NCBI GenBank assembly: GCA_023055355.1
Contig: JALJCS010000016.1
Location: forward strand, 1,240,001-1,304,000
Source: Agelaius tricolor
Taxonomy: Eukaryota; Chordata; Aves; Passeriformes; Icteridae
DNA length: 64,000 bases
Direction: 5' to 3'
Part shown: positions 23,101-35,100 of the stretch, in pieces
How positions within the stretch are numbered: the first letter of the stretch is position 1
Layout of the letters: each line of letters starts with the position of its first letter
Translations under genes and position numbers: made by a program
The notes under the pieces: generated by a model
Databases searched by the model: none
What the model was told of the DNA's origin: nothing
The model's input: only the letters and a program-made list of their open reading frames with translations

Positions 23101-26100
23101 TCAGCGCGAAGGCAAAGCAGGTTTCTCGAAACCTCTGGCTGTTGTCTGAGGCTGCAAGAGAGCACAGAGCATCAAAAAGCAGCCAGGACAATCAGGAAAT
23201 AAATAATTACATCGAGTCAGAACACACAGCCACATCTGGCTCTGAAGAGCTTTTGAGGAAGTTGCCATTGGAAGCCTCCTGTAAATAAAAATACAATGAA
23301 GAAACTTTATGTGCCTATAAAGCGTACATTAAAATGGGGCTGGAGATAACAGCAGAGCTGAGGCAAATCAAGGCTTTTTATCGCTGTAATTTCATGTCAA
23401 ACGTGCCCTGATATGAAATAAAAATACATCTGAGGATTTCTCATCAATCCCTTTTTTATTTCCCTCCGTGCACCAGATCAGGCTCGGCCTGTCAAAGTTC
23501 ACAGAGGGGCTGAGCACAACACGTGGGACATCTCACATTTCAGTTTGATGCTTTTTGGACTTCAATGCACCAAATATATCCAGAATAAGCCAAGAACTCA
23601 TGAGATCCGCAGCCATAAAATCTGATTTTAAAGCCTTCCCACTCTGTGCCACAGCGCTCCAGAACCAAACAGTGCTCAGGAGTAAAGTGCTCCTGCTGGA
23701 AACTAATGTTAAATATCTCTAAAATAGTGGTTTTAGCTAAAACACAGCCCTTCACAGGGCCACTGCAGCAATGAAAAAGGTTTTTTAAATCATCAACCGA
23801 AAGAAAGCATCATCTCCCCAGAGAATGATTCCACACACTCACCAACACACAGTGAATGAAAAGCTGCTCCTAAGCTGCACTTCAATCTCATTATTCTTCA
23901 TCATTTTGTAAGTTCTGAATAAATATCTGAATAAATATTATATAATATAATACAGTTATTCTGAATAAATCAATATAATTATCTGTGCACTAAACACTGG
24001 ATAAATTTCCCACTTTTTGGTTTACTATAATGCATTCCTGACTCATCCCTGAGTGACAGCTGAGTGAGTATTTCAGGGTGAGAATTGAGATTTTGTTCCA
24101 GGCAGCGTGTGGTGGGTTGAAACCAACAATAGCAAAGACACTGAGTGTAAATATTGCAGCAGGAACCTCCCAAAATTCCATTTTTTTATCTTTCCTGCAT
24201 CACACTGCTCCAAAATCCCTCACTGATCCCATGATTTGCTGCTGTGCATGAGCAGGAACAGGGACATGAAGCTGCTGTTTGGAATCTTTGAGAAAGAATT
24301 AACTTTTATAAATAACTCGGATTTTGAAATGCATACATTTCCTGCATACAATGTCCGCAGGAAACAGACACAATGTATACAATTAACAATGAAAATCTGC
24401 TTTCACATTTGCTCTTCCATAGAATTTGACACCTATTTTTAGCTATAAATGGCAAGATCACAATTACAAACTCTAATTAACAAAAGCTGAATTAGCCAAG
24501 CTCATGCACTGCAGAGAAATGAGGGAATTCCAGTTGTTATTTCCTCCTTTTCCATGGGTTTTTCTGCTAGGTTGATTTTTCTCCCAGGTATTGTTTGCTT
24601 TAGCCTGGAAACCGTCAATTTTGGCTTTATTAGAAAAGTTCAGGAAGGTTTTTGGGAACCTTTGGTGTGAACTCCAGCACTTCACTAATTAAAAACTGCT
24701 GACTATTTAACTAATGCCACCTTCATTTAAAGCTCAATTATCCAGAGAAGCCAACCAGCAACTACCAAAATTCCTTGGATCTCCCAGTATTTTCCCTTTC
24801 CCATCTTTTTTTGCAATAAAAAATCCAGCAGGGAAATGGGCAAATGGGAGGAACTGAATTTGTGTGCAGCAGGAAAACTTTTGCCAAAGTTTTGACCCAA
24901 GGTTCTGAAATTCAATCCTTTTTCCTCTGCTCGTGTTGGTAACAGATTTATCTTTACTAAACAGTGATATGAAAAATGGGGTTTGAACTTCCATATTCAC
25001 AGAATCTGAGTTATTAAGGTTGGAAAAGACCTCAAAGCTCACCAGGTTCATCTCCTGACTGAAGAGCACCTTGGCAATTAAATCAAAATTGGATTTTTGA
25101 GCCCTTCCCTGGGAAAGCTCTTTCAATACTTATCCCCTCTCCCAGGAAATAATATTTCCTACCATCCAACTGTAGTACTTGTCAGATTAAAGCATTTATA
25201 CTTTTGTTTGGGAGAAAATGGGAAAGGACATCCCCTGAGTGCTGCCATGGGAGCTTTCCCTGCTCCAGCTCTCCCTCAGGAGCTGTGCCAGGACAGAAAA
25301 CTTCACAAAGCCTCTGCTTGAACCAAAAACTGAATTCAAAAAGGCCTCTGACCTTTCTTCTTGAGATTTGGGGTTATTTTGTATTTTTGTATTTATTTTG
25401 TGTTGGTGCAGTTACTGCTGCAGCCTCAAAGAGGAGACTTGGAGAGGGACTTAGGTCAAGGGGGATGGGTTTAAATGGCCAGGAAATGGGGATAGATGGG
25501 ATTTGGGAAGGAATTCCTCCCTGGGATTGTGGGGAGGGGATGGGATGGAATTCCCAGAGAAGCTCCCTGGATCCCTGGGATGTCCAAGAGAAGGCTTGGA
25601 ACACCCTGGGATAGTGGAGGGTGTGGGGATGGGATCCATGAAATCCATGAGATGGGATGGGATCCATGGGATGGGGATGGGATCCATGGGATCCATGAGA
25701 TGGGATGGGATCCATGGGATGGGGATGGGATGGGATCCATGGGATCCATGAGATGGGATGGGATCGGGATAGGATCCATGGGATGGGATTTCAGCTCCCC
25801 TCCAACCCAAATCCTCCTGGAATTCTGTGCTCACTGACTGTGTCCCAGTGCCTGTGAGCAAACCCTGCTCCCTGCTGGATCCCTGATCCCTGTGGATCCC
25901 TGATCCCTGCTGGATCCCTGCTGGATCCCTGCTGGATCCCTGATCCCTGCTGGATCCCTGCTGGATCCCTGCTGGATCCCTGATCCCTGTGGATCCCTGC
26001 TGGATCCCTGCTGGATCCCTGCTCCCTGCAGGGCAGCTCTGCCTCCCCTGCTCCCCAGCCCTGCTCTGTGCACAGCCCTCGCTGTGACTGCCATGGGAGC

Positions 26101-29100
26101 CTGGCCAGATTGCAAGGAGGGAAGGGAAGGAAAAGCTGCTAATTAGGCAAAGATGCTCCAAAAGGCAATCAAAATATTTCCAAACTCCTGACAGACGGAG
26201 CAGAGCAGGCACGGGAGGCGGCAAGGAGCTCCCTGAAACTCCAACTGAGCTATGGTCAGGTTCCCCAGCTACTCCCAGGACACCACTCTGTCCCTTGCAT
26301 GTGCAGCTGCCGCTAAAAAAGAGACAAAATCTGATTTTTCTTTGTGGTTTTCTCTAATCTTCTCCCTTATCATCTTCCTGTGCCCACATCGAGCCCTTCC
26401 AGATCTGCTGACCCCACAAACGACGCGGGAGGATCCCACCAAACCACATTAAACACTGAGCAGCTGTTCCCCTAAAAACCAAATTTCTGTGTTTGTCTCA
26501 GCCTCCAACTCCTCTGTTCCCAAAGATCCGAGATTCTTCAAGGCAGGAATATTGGGAATTTGGAATTTCAGGGTGCAGAAAAGCTGACAGAGTTCTGTTA
26601 ATTCATCTGGTGTATCTGCTGTGTTTAAAACACCGAACAGATCCTGGCAAATCAAGCACATAATTTACTTTTTGAAGTTCTGGAGGATGATTAAAACTAG
26701 AAAAATACAGTTTTAGACAAAAAAAAAAAAATCATTCTGATGGCTACAAAAACAACTGTGCCCTGCGAACAACGATTATGATTTAACAAAAGAAAGGTAA
26801 AAATAGATCTGCAATTGAAAACCAAGAGGATGGAAATAGAATTTATAATCCAATAAAGCTGGAATCAAGCCAGGACAACAGAGTTAATATGGACATTCTT
26901 CAGAAAGATGCCAGAAATGTTTCTGGGGGGTTGGGTTCGTTGTTTCTTTTCCAGAACTATGATTTATTAAATATCAAAACATTTTCTTTTGCACCATGAA
27001 TGCAACAGAGTTTGGAAAAGTCAAAATACCTAAAAAGTTACAGAGTTTCTTCTCCGAAACTTTTCTTTTCCTAATTTCATCAACATTTCCTAAATTATTC
27101 CAGGCTTCCCTCACTCCAGGAATGATCCAGGATTGGTACAGATTAACTGAGGGACAAAATTATGCCCTGCTGGTTGTGGATTTCCTTAAAACACTTCACT
27201 GAGGTAAAAAGTTTCCAAAATTTGAGGGAAAACTGTTTTAATACATGGTATTCACAGGGTGGAACCACTTAAAATCGTATAGGAATATAAATATAAATAT
27301 AAATATAAATATAAATATAAATATAAATATAAATATGCACTGTACATGTACATATATAAAGATATATGTATATCCATTGATCACCTATTTAATAAATAAA
27401 AATGGTCCAGAAAAGCCATTTTCCACTAATTCTGCTCTTTATTTTGGAAAACCCCTCCAGCACCAGCATGAAAAAAAGAACCCAGCTTGAGTGGCTGCAT
27501 TTTCTACAGCTCTAAAAATATTCTGTTCCACCTCACCAGTACCCAGGGCTAAAAATAGCCACACAATCTTTCTGCAGTAAAACACCTCTTGCTGTCTTGA
27601 GAAAAAGCCACTCTCTCAATTTCCACTCAGGCACAGACACCCTCAAATCCTTCAGGAATTTTTGGGATCTCGGAGTTGGGATGGTGATGCCCCCTAAGCA
27701 CCATCTTCCCACCAGCATCACCAATTATTGAATACTGAAGGGAATGTATTAAAGAAAGGCCTGGACTAAAATTAAACTTGCACTTTACACAAGAATTATC
27801 TAAGATATCATTACATGGGCCCATTCCCAATGACTCCCAATAATTGTGTTCGTTTCCAAAGGCAAAAAGAGCTGTAAGGAAGAGGATGAGGAGCAGAGGA
27901 AACTTTTGCTGCATGCTGTAAGAAAAACAAAGGATGCCGCATTGGTTATTCACTAACTAATGGTCTGGGTTAGCTAAATTTGTCCAAATATTAACCAGAA
28001 ATGTGGAATTTCCTGGGGCTTCCATAATTCCTCACGGAGTTTCCAGCTTCCTCATGTGCCATGGGGCAGGAGGGATGCTGGGTCTGGGGATTGGGATGGG
28101 AATCAGGACAAGGATTTTCCCCTGAGGCTGGGGGGGACTGGGACAGCTCCCCAGGGAATGGGCACATTCCCCACAGCTCCAGGAATATTGGGGCAATGCT
28201 CTCAGGGATGCACAGGGTGGGATGTTGGGGTGTCTGTTCCCACCCAGGACATTCCTCAGTTCTTGCTTTCCCTCCCCAGACAGGTGAGGTGCCTCATTTT
28301 GCCTTTCCTTTAAACAACAGAAGGCATTTTATCAATTCATGTTCAATCCTCTATCAAACACCACTGCTGAAAATTTCACCTCTGCCTCCCAACCAGACCA
28401 AAACTGTGCTCAGATGAGGGCACAGCTTTGAAAATGTGAGAATTCAGAGAGGTTTGAGTGCAAAGCCTGCTGCAGGACGGGAAATCTGTGACAGCACCCC
28501 AGGCATGGGGAGCCCCTGGGATCCCCCTGCCCAGGGCTCCCTCCCCAGCTGCCCCTGGAGCAGCAGCCAAGGCTGTGCTGGAGCTGAGGAGAAGCTCAAT
28601 CCAAGGGGCTCTGGGGGAGGAAAATGCTGAGAGGATCCACCCTGATGAGGGAGCTCAAATTGATGAAGGCTGAGCTGGAGCAGAGGCTGGGCAGAGCTCC
28701 AGAATAAAGCAGGGATTCATTCCAAGCATCTCCTCCATGGATCCACCTTGGGCAGCACCAGAGCCCAGCCAGGGCTGCACCCAAGATGAACCCAAATGGC
28801 CCCAAAATGCACGGCCGGGCACGGGCTCTGTCCCTGGGATCAGTTCTGCTCCATTTGCACCTTGCAGTTCATTGTCCCATCCCAGCTTTAGCCCCTGCAG
28901 TCCCACCCTGCTTGTTTTTCTCTCTCCAGCCCACGGGGTTTGTGCTCTTGGGGCTGAGGTTTGGGTCATTTGTCCTTAGTCCCCAGCTGGAGCAGGAATT
29001 GTTTTGTGTCCCTGCTCTGTGCACAGAGCTCACCATGCCCTAATGTAAAGCCCAGACCCACGCACTAAAGCAGCACAGAATGTGAAAAATACAAAAGCTC

Positions 29101-32100
29101 AAACCTGAGGCATCAATCTCAGGATGGCCTTTAAAGCCACCCCAAATTCTGGAGTTCCCCAGTAACCCAGTGTTTATTTATACACCAACACTTCCTGCCT
29201 CTGAGCCCCCAGCTCTGTCACGTTCTGGAAGCAGCAGCACTTCCAGCCCACACCCACCATTCCTGCATTTCCTGCTGCATTAAATGCAGCTGGAGCGAGC
29301 AGGATGGGGCTGGGAGCAGCCAGATCCTCTCCCTGGGAAAGCCTCTCAGCCACCACTAAATCCATCCCAGCCCCTGCCAAAGCAGGACTCTGCACCCCAA
29401 AACCCAATACCTGACACCCTTCAGCCATGCCCTACACAAGCTGTGGGATTCAGGAGATCTGAGCTCCAGAGCCAAGAGAAATCCCAAATTCCCGCTGCTT
29501 TTTGTCCCACCTTGGCCATTCTGCTTCATTCCAATCATCACAATGGATGCTGCACCCTTGACCTTTCCAAACGCTTCAAAACCACTTGAGGGGAAGCATT
29601 TTGGTAAACACCCAAATCCTTCTTCCCCTGAGGAGCCCTTCTGGCACCCCCAGAGTCACAGCTGTGCCCACAAACACCCTGAGGAAAGGAAAGTGCCAGG
29701 GCCACGTTCTCCACCTTGGAACGGGTGAAAAACTGAGCCCTGGCTCTGGTCAGCTGCTGCATTCATCCCTTCAAATCAATTTTAGATTCTGTTCAACTCA
29801 CAGTTAATCCTCAGGAGGAACAGGCAGAGCCACCCTGGGGGTGGGAAAGGAAGGGAGTAAAGAGATGTGAAGGAGCTTATTTGAAATTGTGCCTAAAGAT
29901 ATATATGAAAATAGCCTGGAAATACTCCAAGGGCTACAATTAATCCATAAATATTATGGATTTTATAACTCTTTCTGCTATGTTGTATAAACAGAAGACA
30001 GAAGAGATCAGCTGGAAATTATGTGCAATTGGACAGACATTTATGTGTGATTATTCATTCTTTAAATCACTCGTGGGGTGGAGCATTCCTGAGGACCTGC
30101 AGGAAGATCAGGGGACACTTCCATGCCAACGTTCCATGGCCAAACCCTTCACTCTCCCAGCCACCTCTGGGGATGGATCCCAGCTCTCCTCTCCTGGATC
30201 CCTGGATCTCCCCTGACCCATCATTTTTCCAGAGGGAAGGAACACCAGAGGATCCTCCTTACTCAAATTCAGCCCCTTGATTCCTGCAGACACCTGAATT
30301 ACGTCCCACAACTCCAATGCTGCTTTCAGGCTTGGATATTTGAACTTTTATTGCTAAAAGCACCAAGTCAGCCACTTCAAAGGAGCAGCACAAAGGCAGC
30401 ACTGCCACATCCCTCTTCTGAAGAAGCTTTTCTCTCAACAAGAGAAGTTTTTTCCTTAGGCACAGGACAGGATTGCTGGGCCAGGGAGATGGGTATTGTC
30501 CCTTGTTTGTCCTCACTCAGGATACTTTATATTCTCTGTGATTCTCTGGAAGCCAAATGGCTTCCCAGCTCCATTCCAGCCATGCCTGGAAACATCCATG
30601 TCCTCTCATGGAACCTTTGGACATCCACGTCCAAAAAAAGTCCTTTGCAGGGCCTGGAAACTTTGTCAGGGCCTGGAACCTTGGGGACATCCATGTCCTG
30701 GAACCCTGGGACATCCATGGCCTGGAACCTCACTGACCTCAGCTCCACACACGAGGAGATTGAGCAATCAGCTGAAGAAAACCTGAATAAATCCTTTTTT
30801 TTAAGGAGTTACCCAGTAGCTTTAAGTTCTCTCAAAAGACTCCATGTCCTGGAATCCTGGGACATCCATGTCCTGGAATCTTGGGGACATCCATGGCCTG
30901 GAATCTTGGGGACATCCATGGCCTGGAATCTTGGGGACATCCATGGCCTGGAATCTTGGGGACATCCATGGCCTGGAGTCTTGGGGACATCCATGGCCTG
31001 GAATCTTCGGGACATCCATGGCCTGGAGTCTTGGGGACATCCATGGCCTGGAGTCTTGGGGACATCCATGGCCTGGAATCTTCAGGACATCCATGGCCTG
31101 GAATCTTCAGGACATCCATGGCCTGGAATCTTCAGGACATCCATGGCCTGGAGTCTTGGGGACATCCATGGCCTGGAACCTCACCGACCTCAGCTCCACG
31201 CACAAGGAGATTGAGCAATCAGCTGAAGAAAACCTGAATAAATCCTTTTTTTTAGGAGTTACCCAGTAGCTTAAAGTTCTCTCAAAAGACTCCATGGCCT
31301 GGAATCCTGGGACATCCATGGCCTGGAACCCTGGGACATCCATGGCCTGGAACCTCACTGACCTCAGCTCCACACACAAGGAGATTGAGCAATCAGCTGA
31401 AGAAAACCTGAATAAATCCTTTTTTTTTTTTAGGAATTACCCAGTTGCTTGAAGCTCTCTCAAAAGAAACTCTCAACTGTGGAAAGCCCAACCTGGGGCC
31501 CAGCACATGCAATTGCAACTGAAGAACCCCAAATGTGCTGTAATTCCAGCTCAGCCCCAGCACAGAGCCAATATTTCACCCCGTTCTTGCACAGTTAAAA
31601 GCTGCAGGGCCGGAAGTCAGAGAACTCAAAGCTGAGTTGAGAATTTAGTGTTTTGTTGAACTTCCTCCCACAAAGTACATTTCAAAAAAATAATAAACAC
31701 AGCAGACAGTAAAAGCGTGACTTTCATATAAACCATAATAGCAATTGCACAGAGCACGAGATCAGCTCGCTGATAGAGAAAAAGGAGAAATTATTGCCAA
31801 ACAAAACTTTCATGGGTTCCAGCCCAGCTTTCTCGTGCACTGAATTGTTTAATTGTTTAATGGCTGTACCTTGAACTACAGGCACCCTCAAGATTTTAGG
31901 CAGCTCAGCTGCAAGATCTGGCTCCAGGTCTGAGGCACCAGGATCACTCACAGCCACAGGAAAATCCAGGGGAAGTGCAAGGCACAAATGCAGGGTGGGA
32001 ATCAGCCCCTGAGGGGGAAATGCTGCTGCCTGCAGAAAGCCTGGTAGCAGAGCACAGAGATGAAGGAATTAACCTGAGCCCTCCATCAAGAGTGCCTCAC

Positions 32101-35100
32101 TGGAAGCTCTGATGGAGCTGGAATTCTGCTGCCTCTGAGGGATAATGACTGATCTGTGCCTCTTCCTTCCAGGAGGCCGCAGGTAAAAATTCTCATTTCT
32201 CTGGCTCAGATCCAACTTCCAGGGCTGTGTTTGTATCACTGAGAGCTGAAGCACAGCAAATAAACTGCAGGAGGATGATCCTTGTGCCATTTGGACTGAT
32301 TTTAAACAGGAGGAGAGCTCACAGCCTCTTTAATCCTTTCAATTGGAAAAAAAAAATAAAACAGCTTCATTTCCCTTACAGGTAAGTAAAGACCCCTAAG
32401 CCAGTTAAAATGTTTTTTGGAACAACTACACAGCTCCAGCAATTAGGAATGACATTTGCTGTAACAAGAGGCATTTTTAAGATGCTGTTTAACTATCTCG
32501 TGTCCCTTCCACAATAATCTGGCAAATTCTGGGCCTTGCTACTCACAGCAAACACATCTCAGCACACAAAAGAGATCTTATCTGTGTGTTAGGAGTTACT
32601 TTTAGAAAATGCGCTTAAAAAACAACCAATTAGCAATGTCTGTGCTCTGGGGGCTGGAAATGGGGGAATTAAGGGAGAGCTGCAGCTTCGCTCGACAAAC
32701 AACCTCAATTCTCCTCTTTTGATCCTATTAGGAGAACAACAGAGAAGCACAGGAATAAGGCAAACATTCCATCAAAGCCAGAGTGGACAGCTTTTCCTCC
32801 AAACACACAAAAAAATCCTTATTAAAAAATGTAAAATCCCTGAAAATGGTGGTTAAGCAGGGGCAGAGAGCTGCAAGCACACATCTCAGAACGAGGAGCT
32901 TTCCTGGCTGGCTGGGACACAAACCCATCCCATCCCCGTGCTTTCTGCACTTGGCAGGGAGGGTGACTAATAAATGTGGATCAAATTCAACAGCTCCACT
33001 GCAAAGAACAAATGGCTCTTTGTCTCACCCCTGCAGTGGCCAAGGAGCACTGGACGTGGCACTCAGGGCCTGGGCTGGGGACAAGGTGATGAGCAAGGGC
33101 TGGACTCTGATCCTGGAGGGCTTTTCCAGCCTCGGGGATTCCGGGATCCGGCCCAGAATCCCAGGTTGCTGGTGAGAAGGGCAGGCATGGAGAAATCCCT
33201 GCATTCCATGAGCCCAGCCCAGCACATCCCTCTGAATCCCAGGCTGGGGCTGCATTCAAATATAAGAATTTCTATTTAAATATATAAGAATTTCTATTTC
33301 CTCCTTTTGTTCCTGATGGCACGAATAAGAGTGAGCAGATTTCATTTCCTTATCTGTTCCTCGCATTAGCTGTGTGCTACCCACCCACACGAAATATTTG
33401 GGTACAGAATGCCTGCTCAAGTGCCCTGCTGGGCAACTCCCTGCCCTGAGGCTCGCTCGAATTATTGCTTCTTCAACCAACCATCACTTCTCAAAGGGAC
33501 AGAAAACTGGAGCAAGCCTTGCCAGCTGTGCCACCTGCACTTGGGAACGACCAGGGGCAATCCCAGCAGCCAAGGACCTGCTTTGCCCGGTTTTATGTCA
33601 TTTCAGGAGGGTGTGAAGTTTGAATTACACAAATTCTTCTCTCTTCACACACATTTTCTTTCCCTTCTGTCTCAAGCAAGCAGAGAATTATTCCAAACCC
33701 CACATCGGGTCACCAGTTCACCCTTGTGGGGGAGGGAACCAGAGTCAATTCAAAAGTCCTTTATCCCTATCCCATGAGTAATCTGATGGGAAAAAGCAAG
33801 CGGGAGATGCTGAAACAATGGCTAAATTCCAAGTTCTGAGTGGCTGCAGTGATATCTGCCAGTGGAAAACAAACCAGGGAACCCACACATGGGACACTTG
33901 AGGAAACCCACACTGCTGGCAGCACACAGAAGGATGCCCAGACCATCTGGGGCAAACGTTCTACAAATGATTCCAGATTTTGTAGTCAAAGGATCAGTAA
34001 ATGCATAAATGGAGAAAATGAATCTGAGCCTGAACAGGCTGGGGAGGGGCTGGGATGAATTCCCAGAGGAGCTGTGGCTGCCCTGGATCCCTGCAGTGTC
34101 CAAGGCCAGGGACAGTGGGAGGTGTGGGGATGGGCCTTAAGGTCCTTTCCAAGCCAAACCATTCCAGAATTTTATGGTGGATACTGAAGCTCTCCCCCCC
34201 AGACTCTCAACTCAAAGGCTTTTCAATAGGATTCCTTCAGACAAACAGAATTCCCACACAAAACAAGCCCCAAACATTCCTGAAGTTACCAGAAAGGGCA
34301 GGGATTGCTTCCAAAGGTATCTGTTTGGAATTGCACTTCCCATTTTCTTACCCTGACACTCCACAAAGGGGAGAAATATCCCATTGTCCATCAGCTCCTG
34401 AGGCCTGAGACCTGGCAGGGAGTGAATGATGATCCCTGGGTTTGGGGTGCTCTGTCCCACTCAGAGCTGGCAGCAAGGGGCTCTTCCCACATCCAGGAAT
34501 AAATAGATAAATAAATAAATAAATAAAAGCACACCATCACTCCTGCACTGGAATGTCTTGTGGAAATTACAGCCTTATTCTGAAGTATTTCTGCTGTAAA
34601 AGTGATGAGACTCATACTGAGCACCTCGTTAGCTCCCAGCACCAGCACTGCCTGGAATGGTTATTCAGCAATTAGGGCTCAGATTAAAGCTAAACAGATA
34701 CAGTGCACCTCTGCAAAGAACACCTGAACCACGAGATCAAATTACCAAAAATCTCTCTGCTTTTCCCTCAATTACAGCAGCTAAAGCTAAAAAAAATAAA
34801 AAAAAAATTGCAATATACTGTGCCAGATCCTTCAGAAATGCACAGACAACCTCAGCAGTCACACATCAGGCCTCCCACATCCCCCAGCCCTCCAGACTGT
34901 CACTGGAAAGTACCTGCTCAGCTTTGTTTACAAGGGATTTCTTCTGCTAAGGACTTTTTTTTTTCTCACTCTCCCACCCTCTCTCCCCAGATCTCCTCTC
35001 ACCAATCTGCTCCTCCTACCAGCAGGGAATCTTTCCTGGGGTTTCAAGCCAGCAGAAGGTTCCAAACACACAGAAACCACCAGGCCTGGTGCATTTAGGC

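Noticed and set aside
21100..25010. Loose similarity between 21100-21225 and 24890-25010
   Set aside because: Shared words such as AAATTCAATCC and CTCTGCTC suggest an old dispersed repeat, but the match is too patchy to claim by eye.
30123..31214. Plus-strand 363-codon frame
   Set aside because: Most of it is the 24-bp minisatellite read through; no domain or family resemblance.
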